Assembly: GCF_046630445.1 (NCBI RefSeq)
Contig: NC_092339.1
Location: 82,441,501 to 82,505,500 of the forward strand
From: Rutidosis leptorrhynchoides
Taxonomy: Eukaryota; Streptophyta; Magnoliopsida; Asterales; Asteraceae
DNA length: 64,000 bases
Reading direction: 5' to 3'
A program made the translations under genes and the position numbers. Under the pieces are notes generated by a model. That model did not search any database. It was not told the origin of the DNA and was given only the letters and a program-made list of their open reading frames with translations. Positions 42,101 through 53,500 of this stretch are shown here, piece after piece (positions within the stretch are counted from its first letter, which is position 1; every line of letters begins with the position of its first letter).

Positions 42101-42980
42101 CGCACTTGTTAGTCACTTCATTCGTGCGAGTGGCATCCGGTACGTGCGAGTGATCATTCTCATGCAATAACATGATCAACAGTCTGGTCCGTACGGTTGA
42201 ACTTTCATCTGTACGGTTGACCACTTGGTGCACGCAAGTGAACTCACTCGTACGAGTCAGATTTCATTTATGGGCAAGGTTTCACTCGTACGGGAGAGGT
42301 CTCATTCGTACTAATGGGGTCTCACGCGTGTCACAAAAGGTTCATCTATACGGGTGACATCTCACTCGTGTGGATGCTGAAGAACATCAACAACTTGTTG
42401 TTTACGAGTTTTAAACACCCAAATCTCGATCCAGACTTTTTTTGGCCAGTCTAATGGCACAAAAACATCATATAACAAGTATATAAGTTATTTTTAACAA
42501 CAAAGTAACGTAACAAACACTTAAATGCAAGAATCAAACATAAACCCTAACTTTTGTAAAATAATTAAAAACCCATTATGATTTATTCAAAATCCATCGT
42601 ATTTATCTTGTTTTGATTATTGAAATCAGTGAGATATTATATCATATTATATCACCGATACTTACATTTTGTTAAATGCCTCAAGTGTAAAAACACAAAC
42701 ACACACCCTACTATTATACCCGTAATCAAAAACACAATGCAAACATTAGGCAGCCTAACGCAGTCCAATTCAAGCAAACAGATATTTTATGTGACCATCG
42801 TCACAAAATGAATTCATTTAAGTAGTTAATAGATAATAAACGCATGATTTATTATTTACTTTTGTAATTAATCTCTATCAATTAGCTATAACTTAAATGG
42901 CATATCTAATCTAATCTAATTATATAATAAAGTAACACAAGGTTAGCTATTTCATTTAGACCCATAATTTGGGTGTTACA
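42100..42980 (-). repeat. LTR-like terminus on the - strand, extent uncertain
   Basis: The - strand from 42980 begins TGTAACACCCAAATTATGGG, the common start of plant gypsy LTRs (compare element D, TGTAACACCCCG). The other end and flanking duplication were not found, so the left boundary given is only the edge of the repeat cluster described separately. Confidence 0.4.
42181..42380. repeat. Degenerate 20-bp tandem repeat
   Basis: Successive 20-bp blocks keep a core like TCACTCGTACGGG, clearest at 42281, 42301, 42321, 42341 and 42361; similar words reach back to about 42100. Confidence 0.65.
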
Positions 42981-44162
42981 ACTGTAATACTCGATCTCAA
43001 TTTTTGCTATTCTGATTTCGGTTGACTATTATGGGCTCGACTTCATTTACCGTAACTTATTAATTTTTCTTATATCAAAATTGATTTTTAGTTTGAGGTT
43101 TTGTTGTTATGTAATTAATTATGCTCAAGAATGTTAGCGTTCAGAGGTTTTTTTTTTTTTTTTTTTTTGTTAATTTTAAATATATGACTAGATGACTAAT
43201 TTTAGAATTGTAATTTATAAAAACCTAAAGGAATTAAGGGTTTTGAACACAAATGATGCGTTTTATCTTCCTTCTTCGTGTTAAATTCTAATTATATGGA
43301 GCTTATTATATATGTAAATACTTATTAGAAATGTAACTGAGCAAACGTAAATTGTTTACAGTCACTGTCACTTCTTTTCATTTCATGTAGGTTGTCGTCG
43401 CAACAATTGCTTTTGGTATATATGGGTTTTAGTAAATTAAGCGTTCGAATGATCATTCTCTATGATAGGCCTCAAGCATGCTTATGTATTTCTCTTTTTT
43501 GTTAATCAACTTATCATCACTCCTGATTTATGCAATATACGCAAAAAACAAAGTAGTGAATTTCTTTTATCTTGTCCTGTGATTCAAACAAATTTTTTAT
43601 ATCTGTTATAAAATCAGAAATTAATCATTCAAACACCTTCTATATCCTCACTATAAGCTTCGACACCCTTCAGTTTACATTTATAACAATTCCAGATCTC
43701 GACTTCATCAATCAAAGTTTTATCAAAAAGTCGAACTTCGAGTTGTAGATTGTTTCAGAATTTAAAAATCATCTACGAAGCTTTGGATTATTGTGTTAAA
43801 CGTTTTTTCATGTAAGAATCATTACCTGAAACGTTCTAGATCGAGGATTTAATTTTTGAGTTCATCTTCTAGTTCTTCATAAATTGTGGACATGATTTGA
43901 AGACTTGATTCGATTAATACAAGTTCCAGGAAGGTGCAGAAGCACTTTAAAATCATTTTCTAGTTCCAGTTCGTAGATAAATAAATCAAAGTTTCAGGTT
44001 GACGCCGGAGTTGTCACCAGAAACTTTGTATTAATGTTGATTGAATTGTGCTTTACTATTAATTCTCTAAACAGATTTTTATTTGAACAGCTATATCAAC
44101 ATCGAATGCTCTCATTTATCACCCACACACGCGTTAGGAGGAAACCCAATTCGCGATGATGT
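42981..44162. other. No gene recognised
   Basis: AT-rich, with a T-tract at 43149-43168. A start-like TGTAATACTCGATC at 42983 could be an old LTR end. Immediately left of the copia element the sequence is unique, and no target duplication matches its right flank. Confidence 0.4.
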
Positions 44163-44482
44163 TAAAGGTGTAACAAATGAATCACATGATGATGCAGGGT
44201 CAACGAAGTCAACACCCAATGTTGACTCTACAAAGTCAATTGTTCATTCTGTATATAGCTTTGGAGCAAAGGATATCTCAAGTGCTTACACTAAGCATGC
44301 CAAGCATTTTACCTACTGTAGATTAGCTTGATTTAATTAGTTGTTTTACTGTTAGAGCTTGTTAATTAGTTTGTTATGTTAACCACATGTGGTTACTTTG
44401 TAATAGGACTGTATATATAGCACTCTGTATTGTAACCCTCATTTTTCAATTAATGAAATGGATTAAGATTTCTTTCACTTTA
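44163..44482 (+). repeat. 5' LTR of the copia element (320 bp)
   Basis: It spans TAAAGGTGTAAC to TTTCACTTTA, the full length shared by both LTRs. A TATA box TATATATA lies at 44412-44419, and a 14-bp palindrome AACCACATGTGGTT at 44381-44394. The terminal bases TA...TA are non-canonical. A TG start at 44169 with a CA end at 44477 is the alternative, but it leaves shared bases outside the LTRs. Confidence 0.85.
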
Positions 44483-44494
44483 TGGTATCAGTAG
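44483..44494 (+). other. Primer-binding site of the copia element
   Basis: TGGTATCAGTAG lies directly against the LTR end and matches the first nine bases of the initiator-Met tRNA site. Confidence 0.8.
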
Positions 44495-44664
44495 TCAACA
44501 AAACCCTAAATCATCAAATCATCTTCATCCGCCATAACTAATTCATCAAATTCCTTCAAATCTTCATCCGATCCACACTTTCATTCACAAATTAATCAAC
44601 TCAATCATCTATTTCAACCACAAAATCACGAATCGAACATAAATTGAATCAATTACATCCATCC

Positions 44665-47600
44665 ATGGCACCGACGATTGAAGAAACACTCAACACAAAT
44701 GACACAAATTCACACAATCATCCTCTCTATCTTCATCAAAATGATCATCCAGGTCTCATCTTAATCTCAAAGAAACTTACAGGATCTGAAAACTATGGAT
44801 CCTGGAAACGATCGATGACAATTGCACTCAATGCGAAGAACAAACTCAAAATCGTCACCAATGAATATGAAGAACCAGATCACACCTCCGTACTCCGGCC
44901 ACTATGGGAACGGAATAACGACATGATAATCTCCTAGATCTTAAACACTGTTACAGATGAGATCAGCAATAGTCTTAATTTCATCAATTCTACATCAGAT
45001 CTATGGAAGGAACTCCAGGAGCACTATTCTCAAATTGATGGCCATCGAGTCTATCAATTAGCCAATGATATCTCACATCTGAAACAGAACAATTGCACAA
45101 TTGAAGTCTATTATCACAAATTGAAAGGACTGTATGATGAGACAGATGCCCTAGAAGCACCATATGTTTGCAGCTGCACCTGTACATGTGAAAATGGCAG
45201 AAATAATGGTGAAAGAGAACAGAGAAAAAGGTTAATTCAATTCCTCATGGGATTAGATGAGAGTTATGCCAACACCAGGGGTCAAATCCTATTGATGCAA
45301 CCATTACCAACCATTGCAAAGGCTTATGGAATGATAAAGCAAGAAGAAAAGCAGAGAGAAGGTATCTTGCCCAAAGTCACAATGCCTGCTCTAATGTCCA
45401 CCTACCACAATGGCAACAAAACAAACACCTACCAGAAGTTCACTAAAACAACACCTACAACTGAAAGGAAATCACACTACAAAATTGGAGTCAAATGCAG
45501 TACCTGCTTCAGAGAGGATCATACTTCTGATGAATGCTACAAAAACATTGGTTATCCTCCAGGTCATCCATTACATGGCAAATATCAACCAAAACAATTC
45601 AACACCAAGGCCAAAACTGTCAACAGTGTGCTCATTACCAATCCAGCTACTCAATCCACACCATCAACCAGTCAACCAACACAAGATGCTATGAATGCAA
45701 GGATGGACCAGCTGCAGAATCAACTCAATCAAGTGCTTATGATGCTTCAACACAACCATGATGACTCTGCAACAGATACAGGTACAGGTATGACCTCAAT
45801 TATAGCTTCCTTCTTCTCACATCGTAAGAATGCCTGGTTTATAGATAGTGGTGCCACTGATCACATATCAATCTCACTCAATAACATGCATAATATCACA
45901 CACCACTCCACTCCCATTGATGTCCTCTTGCCAAACAAATACACTATCAAAGTTTCCATCACAGGTTGTGTACAACTCACACCTGACCTCACACTCTACA
46001 ATGTATTTTATATTCCTTCCTTCACATACAATCTAATATCCATAAGCAAACTTAGCAAATCAGCTAATCTGTCTGTTCTATTCAATCATTTTGAATGTAT
46101 TTTTCTGGGCAACAACAAACAGATTGCCCATGGAACACTCTGTGATGGTCTTTACCTCATACATCAAGAGGCAAAGCCCAACACATCCTCTGTCAACTCC
46201 ATCAAATCATCTGCTGATCAGCTTCATCTATGGCACACCAGACTTGGCCATTGCTCTTATCACACTCTTAGCAAAATACAATCCTTAGGATTCAATAAAT
46301 GTACTAGTTCATCCACCTGTAACATATGTCCATTAGCCAAGCAACATGTTCTTCCTTTTCCTACTAGTAATTCTTGTACAAAATCTCCTTTTGATATGAT
46401 TCATGCTGATGTATGGGGACCTTATAAGCATACTACAATCAATAAATGTACATACTTTCTCACACTTGTTGATGATTACTCAAGAACAACATGGACATTT
46501 TTACTACCAAACAAAACTCATGTCACATCAACTCTCAAAATATTCTTTAATTACACTAAAACTCAATTCAACACAACCATCAAATGTCTTAGAACTGATA
46601 ATGGTTCTGAATTTCTCAACACACCTCTCACCACCTTTCTTGAATCAAATGGCACAATTCATCAAACATCCTGTCCGTATACTCCACAACAAAATGGTAG
46701 GGTAGAAAGGAAACATAGAAACCTCCTTGAAATGGCAAGAGCCATTCAATTCCAAGCAAACTTTCCATCACACTTCTGGGGGTACAGCTTACTCACTGCA
46801 ACATACTTAACCAATAGGTTACCAACCAGAGTATTAAATTACAAAAGTCCCTATGAGTTATTACATCAAACACCACCTGATCTCACTCACCTTAGAACAA
46901 TTGGTTGCCTCACTTTTGCCTATAAGCAACAAACTGACAAATTTGGACCCAAATCCACTCCATCCATCCTACTAGGATACCCTGCAAATCAAAAGGGGTA
47001 CATACTCTATGATCAAACCACTCACAAAACATTTGTAACCAGAAATGTCCTATTCCATGAAGACATCTTTCCTTTCCATCAACCAAAACCTACAACATCC
47101 ATACCAACTTATCCACCTATCTACACACCAATACCCACAACCACTTTAACAACAACAACACATATTGAACACACTTCAACATCATCTCCATCTCCAAACT
47201 CAAATAACACACAACCAACACCATCTTCCACAATAAATCCAGAATCAACATCCACCAATTCTACCTCCACAGTCAATCCAGAACCACCAAGAAGATCAAC
47301 CAGACAAAAGTCCATTCCTACCAAATTACATGATTACCATCTTCCTAAATCTATTCATTCTGCTACAACCAACTCCACACACAAACACAATATCTCACAT
47401 TATCTCAATCACCTTAACATCCACACACCTTCACAATTACACTTAATCAACAATCTAAACACACACAGTGAACCACAAACCTATAAACAGGCCTCTAAAG
47501 ATCCAAGATGGAATGAAGCTATGAACAAGGAAATATCTGCACTTGAATCTAATCACACTTGGGAACTAACCACATTACCACCAAACAAATCACCAATTGG

Positions 47601-49032
47601 CTCAAAATGGGTGTACAAGATTAAATATAAATTTGATGGGTCAATAGAAAGGTTCAAAGCTAGATTAGTTGCAAAGGGTTTCACACAAAAAGAGGGTATA
47701 GATTATAAAGAAACCTTTGCACCAGTTGCAAAGATGGTGACAATCAGAACACTACTCACAGTAGCTGTTCAAAAGGGATGGGTCATTACACAATTAGATG
47801 TCAACAATGCTTTTCTCCATGGAGATTTAGATGAAGAGGTCTACATGTCTATACCTCAAGGCTATCCTAAACCCACTTCACCAAACACTGTCTGCAGATT
47901 AACCAAATCCTTGTATGGTCTAAAACAAGCCAATAGACAATGGTTTCATAAGCTTACAACCTACCTGCAAAACTTAGGATTTGTCCAGAGTTATGCAGAC
48001 ACCTCTTTATTCACATTGACTCAACAATCACATACACTACACCTCTTAGTCTATGTAGATGACATATTGATTACTGGGGATAACACACATCTAATAGACC
48101 ACATAAAATCCAAGCTAGATTCCACATTCAGTATTAAGGACTTAGGACCAATCCACTATTATCTAGGCATTGAATTTAACAGAACAACAGATGGTTTAGC
48201 ACTCACTCAAAGAAAATATGCTCTAGACCTCATAGACCATGCTGGCCTCACCAATACTAAACCTGCAACAACACCCTTAGATCCTCAGGTTCAATTACAT
48301 GACACATCATCACCCTTTTTACCAGATCCCACACTCTATAGAACCCTAGTTGGCAAACTCATTTACTTGACTATCACAAGACCTGACCTAACCTTTGCTG
48401 CTCAAGCTATAAGTCAGTTTACAAACTTACCAACAGAGGTTCATATGAAAGCATTAACACGTGTACTTAGATACACCAAACTAAGTTCAGGCCAAGGTAT
48501 CTTCTTCTTCAAGGTACCAAATTTTACTCTAACAGCATATTGTGACAGTGATTGGGAAAATTGCCCTATTTCTAGAAGATCTGTATCAGGTTATTGTGTA
48601 TTCCTGGGGTCCAACTTAGTTTCATGGAGATCCAAGAAACAACCAGTGGTTTCAAGATCTTCTACAGAGGCTGAGTACAGATCCTTAGCTGATTGTACTT
48701 GTGAATTGACCTGGTTGAAATGCTTGTTGAAAGATTTCAAAATTCAGACTTCCACTGCCATCCAGATATTTTGTGACAATGAATCAGCTATCAATCTTGC
48801 CTCTAATCCAGTTCAGCATGCTAGAACCAAGCATATTGAAATAGACTGCCAATTTGTGAGAGATAAGGTCAAAGCTGGGATCATTCAAACAAAATTTATA
48901 CCATCAAAGGCCCAGGCAGCAGACATCTTGACAAAACCATTGAGTTACACACCTTTTCATACATGTTTGTCCAAGTTAGGCACATGTGATCCTTTCACAC
49001 TGCCTACTTGTTGGGGGGGGGGGGGGGGGTAA
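44665..49032 (+). pseudogene. Copia gag-pol polyprotein, one in-frame stop
   Basis: The frame starts MAPTIEETLN and is 1,455 codons long, open except for TAG at 44935-44937, where context suggests a Trp codon (TGG). Domains in order: N-terminal gag (SENYGSWKRSM; YYHKLKGLYDE); zinc knuckle CSTCFREDHTSDEC; protease WFIDSGATDH (DSG); GAG-pre-integrase HLWHTRLGH with CNICPLAKQ; integrase core with DVWGPY, RTDNGSEF and NGRVERKHR (D, D, E); reverse transcriptase with KWVYKIKYK, TQLDVNNAFLHGDLDEEVYM and the YVDD box in LLVYVDDILI; RNase H with YCDSDW, SRSSTEAEYRSL and ADILTKPL. The frame passes through the G17 polypurine tract as a Gly run and stops at the first TAA of the 3' LTR. The protein from 45121 on is fully open. 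Confidence 0.93.
49013..49029 (+). other. Polypurine tract of the copia element: G17
   Basis: Seventeen consecutive G residues lie immediately before the 3' LTR, where the plus-strand primer is expected. Confidence 0.85.
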
Positions 49033-49348
49033 AGGTGTAACAAATGAATCACATGATGATGCAGGGTCAACGAAGTCAACACCCAATGTTGACTCTACAA
49101 AGTCAATTGTTCATTCTGTATATAGCTTTGGAGTAAAGGATATCTCAAGTGCTTACACTAAGCATGCCAAGCATTTTACCTACTGTAGATTAGCTTGATT
49201 TAATTAGTTGTTTTACTGTTAGAGTTTGTTAATTAGTTTGTTATGTTAACCACCTGTGGTTACTTTGTAATAGGACTGTATATATAGCACTCTGTATTGT
49301 AACCCTCATTTTCAATTAATGAAATGGATTAAGATTTCTTTCACTTTA
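49030..49348 (+). repeat. 3' LTR of the copia element (319 bp)
   Basis: Matches 44163-44482 with three substitutions and a 1-bp deletion. TATA box at 49279-49286. The palindrome is altered here to AACCACCTGTGGTT (49248-49261). Confidence 0.93.
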
Positions 49349-49723
49349 GGCGGTACCATCGAGCCACCATTAACCTAATACTCGAGATTATGGTTTGTAT
49401 TATATTTCTAACAATCCTATCACAACTATCGATCTCCATTCACATAGACAGTTTCAACTATGGATAGAAACAAAACAAAATGGCAACGATGAATGATCCA
49501 AGTTGCAAGTTTACTTCAATTGGTGATCAAACCTTTAACTTAACCTAATTGGATAATTCCATGTTGAAAAAGATTTTTCTATTAGTACAGATTGTGTTTA
49601 TCCTGTACTTCCTATAGCATCTATTGTAATTACTACGAGTATTTAATCATAATAACAGCTTTATCATAAGAAGTAAAATTAAAAATTACATTGGTCAGTT
49701 AAACCTACTAATTATTATTATTA
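49349..49723. other. No gene recognised
   Basis: Intergenic AT-rich DNA between the copia element and the Helitron; no supported frame. Confidence 0.4.
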
Positions 49724-50182
49724 TCCTATATACTAAAACACACCCAGAATTTCGTCGCTTCAGTTGTTTCGGATTGTCGTTTTGAGTTTGCGTTCACACT
49801 GTAATCGGTCCCTCAACTTTGACTCAATTTACACAACGACCCCTCAATTTTACATTTTTCTACGGGTTGAAAGTGTAAATATATAATTTTATATAGTTTA
49901 CATTTTTAACGGGCCCTATCTTCTCGCTCGGTGCGAGTTAAATCTTTCCGAGATCACCGTTCAATTCGAAATAATTTTACGAATACAAAGCGACTAACTA
50001 TACGCGAAACGGACATCATTAAAAAAATATTAAATATTTCGGGCTATATTTCATACATATATACATACACGTACAACAAGCAACTCAACCTACTAGATAT
50101 ATTAGGTACCAAACAACGTATATGCAAATTCGACCGCGCGTTGAATACAACCACAACAACGCGCGCTCGAATTTTTTTCTAG
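49724..50182 (+). mobile_element. Non-autonomous Helitron (459 bp)
   Basis: The 5' end TCCTATATACTAAAA follows an A (49723). The 3' end is CTAG (50179-50182) followed by T. A 9-bp-stem hairpin CGCGCGTTG / CAACGCGCG (50135-50143 and 50157-50165) lies 13 bases before CTAG. TC start, hairpin, CTRR end and insertion between A and T are the Helitron signature. No Rep/helicase frame. It ends 325 bp upstream of the hydrolase start codon. Confidence 0.8.
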
Positions 50183-50507
50183 TACTAACATCATTAGACT
50201 TGCCGACCAAAATGAAAGGAAATTTTCATGTTCATTATAAACTAAAACTATAAAAAGTAATCGTCAAGGACTAAATTTGCACATTAAAAAGTAGTTAAGG
50301 AACTAAAATTATAATTATACTCTACTGGTTTTCGTGGCTAATTTGGATTCAGTTACTCGTTTCCCCTCTCTTTTCTTCTTTTACAAGTCAAAATTAATTA
50401 CCACGACCGCTGTTAACCGCCGACAATATTCACCTGTTTCAGATCGTTACCAGTTAGCTGTTGAAATTCCGATCATATAAGTAATAAAGCATTACTGAAT
50501 CTAGCGT
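50183..50507 (+). promoter_or_regulatory. Upstream region of the hydrolase gene
   Basis: A 325-bp interval between the Helitron and the first ATG. It must hold the core promoter and 5' UTR unless these lie within or beyond the Helitron. A CT-rich stretch (50360-50384) is the only feature noted; no clear TATA box was found. Confidence 0.35.
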
Positions 50508-53500
50508 ATGAGTGCTAGAATTAGCGTGAGCCGTTCAATTTCTAGTTCTCCGGCAAAAGCTATGGCGGAGGAAATTAATTCATCTGCACCGGCAACCGCA
50601 ACTGTAACGGCAACTGTGACGGCGACAGCTTCCAGTTTAAGCTCAACTCCATCAACGAAGAAATCGCTATGGCCGTCTGTTCTTCGTTGGATTCCTACTT
50701 CAGCTGATCACATTATATCCGCTGAAAAACGCCTTTTATCTCTTGTAAAGTAATCACATACCTAATTTTTTTTTTTTAAATTGTGTTATGTTACCTATTA
50801 TATCATCAGTTTCTTATTATGTACTTATATAAATAGTGTAATTTCTATTATTAATTGTTATATGTGTTATATGTTGTATGTATGTGAATCATTTAGGTTT
50901 CATTTTATCATTAGAGTCAAATGTTGGAGTGCGAAGTTCGAATTAAACAAGGTTTGCTGAATCTGTGAAATTGGTGACCGCGAGTTTAGAGGTATGGTCG
51001 CAAGAATCACATTCACATCTGTGCTGAGAAAACAAAACTCGCGACCACCAGAATTTCATGGCGGTCGCGAGAATGGTTCTGACGGGAGAAAATTCTAGAA
51101 TTTAGTTTTCCTGCTCGTTAAGTTGTTTCCTTGTTTAGATTTGCCTATATAAACACCCTATGTAACCCATACAATGTGTGCACGAAATTTATAGTGAAAA
51201 ATCTCTGGTTTGCGCCCGTGGAGTAAACCCTTCTCCGTGTTTTGGAGTTGGGATATAACCACGTTAAATCCCGTGTCGTTTTATGCTTTTATTCGTTATG
51301 CTTTAATTATTCGTTTGTCTTTTGTGGGTGTGGTGATTAGTATAAATCACCTGTCTTGTTTGGGTCCTAAATCCTAACATCAAATGAGATCTGTTGTCTG
51401 CAGCTTTTGGTCTAACATCACGTAGTCTCTAATTAACTAATTTTTCAGTAATATAATTTGAAGTTATGTTATAATTTGAAGTGCTTTGTGCTTATTAATT
51501 GTATAGAGTGCACATTGGTTCAAAGAACAAGTGGCATACTGGCATCTGTGCACCTGCTTATGACTATTGTTGGTTTAGATTATGATAATTTTCTTGGATC
51601 AAATAACAGGACGCCGTATACTCAAGAGCTAGTTAATATTGGATCTGGTCCACCAGGGTCTAAAGTCAGTTGGTTTCGTTCTGCCAGTAGTGAACCAAGG
51701 TTTATTAATACTATTACGTTCGATAGCAAAGAGGGATCTCCTACACTTGTAATGGTGCATGGATATGCATCTTCTCAAGGTTTCTTCTTTAGAAATTTTG
51801 ATGCTCTTGCTGAACACTTTAAGGTGATTGCAATTGATCAGCTTGGGTGAGTTCACTACACATTTATTTTTGGACAATGCTAAACGTAGCCCTTAGGGCT
51901 ACGCTTAAGTATACTAAATTTAAGTTTGAAAACTCCGGTTAATTAATTACAAAGTATAAATATTCCTTTTTTAATATCGACTTTCCTTATATAACTTTGG
52001 CATTAATGTTATTCATGGCATGATTGAGTTATATAAATGGAATAAAATTATTTTTGGTATGCTTAAACGTAGCCCTAAGGGCTACGTTTAGCATTTTCCT
52101 TTTTAGTATTATTGTTGGGTCTTTTATTACATGCCTTGTATAATTTTCCTTCAAATGGTGCCAGAGATTGATGTACGCTTCATTTTTCTGAGGTTTTTAC
52201 TCATATGTGCTCTCTTCAATAGAAATATACTGGAACATAAAATGTCATATTTTATGATCTAGTACAAGAACTTGAGAGCCATTCTCATACGACATGAGTT
52301 TTTATCAATCTGATGTTATCATAAGTGGTCTCTTGCATCATGATTTAATGCTATTAAAAAGCTGACAACACTTATTTCTCCTGTATATAGCTGTAGGTTT
52401 TCAATATCTTTTACTACTATATTTGAATTCGAATTTTTAGCTTATTACTTCCGATTGTTTTTATTTTTTGGCAGTTGGGGTGGATCTAGCAGGCCCGACT
52501 TCACTTGCAAAAGTACTGAAGGTTGTTTTTTTCATATTGTGCTTGCACATTAGTTAGCTTTTACTTCTTTCCAGCTTTAAAGTACTCAATCTTGCTGAAG
52601 TTCAGCTTTTACGAGTACAAATACACATGCAGCTTCAAATGGTAAATTTTAACTGTTTGATTCCTTCTTGCAGAAACTGAGGCTTGGTTTATTGATTCCT
52701 TGGAGGAATGGCGCAAAGCTAAAAATCTTAGCAACTTTGTTTTACTTGGGCACTCATTTGGAGGGTACGTTGCAGCTAAATACGCTCTGAAAGTAAGCTT
52801 CCTGCTGATTATAACCTATAAATAATTAAGAAAATTACGTATCTCCTGCTAAGAGAAATATTGTGGAATATCCATTTTCCGTTAATGATTCCTTGAAAAT
52901 AATTGATAATGCTGAAGCACCCGGAGCACGTACAACATCTGATTTTGGTAGGACCTGCTGGGTTTTCATCAGAAATTGAAAATAAATCAGAGCGACTTGC
53001 TAAATTTCAAGCAACATGGAAAGGTGCTGTTTTAAATCATTTATGGGAGTCTAATTTTACCCCTATGAAGGTTGTCAGGTAATAAAATACTCATTTGATG
53101 CTATACTCTTTTGCGTACGTTTATCTAAAACATTTATCTTAAATGGCACTAAGGGTACGTTTGATAAAACAGAATGGTTAAGTGCTATGGTTCAAAATCT
53201 GATTGAGATACTTCAATCTTTTGCATAACAAACATCAATTTATGTTCTATCTATTGCAATAAATGATACCTAATCAATTTAAATGTGCTGTATGTGGGCT
53301 TCTATTATGCAGAGGTTTAGGTCCTTTTGGTCCAAATATTGTTCACAAGTATACAAGTGCAAGATTTGGCCAATATTCAACTGGTGAAGCTTTGGCCGAG
53401 GAAGAGTCCAGGCTACTTACAGGTGATTAAAGTGACCATTTTTTACATATTAGAGGGGTAATGTTGACCATTACTTATGAATGCGTCAAATCTGGTGCTA

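Larger units (their letters stand above)
44163..49348 (+). mobile_element. Ty1/copia retrotransposon, nearly intact and young
   Basis: A 5,186-bp element: LTRs at 44163-44482 and 49030-49348, primer-binding site, one long gag-pol frame and a G-rich polypurine tract. By eye the LTRs differ at three substitutions and one 1-bp indel, so insertion was recent. Integrase precedes reverse transcriptase, which defines copia. No matching target duplication was found (GATGT on the left, GGCGG on the right), which may reflect later rearrangement. Confidence 0.93.

Noticed and set aside
44083-44331. 82-codon frame, with a partner at 48986-49198
   Set aside because: The similarity comes from the two copia LTRs; the frame is LTR sequence read by chance.
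49013-49029. G17 run as an assembly or sequencing artefact
   Set aside because: It stands exactly where the polypurine tract belongs, so it is kept as real, although its exact length is uncertain.
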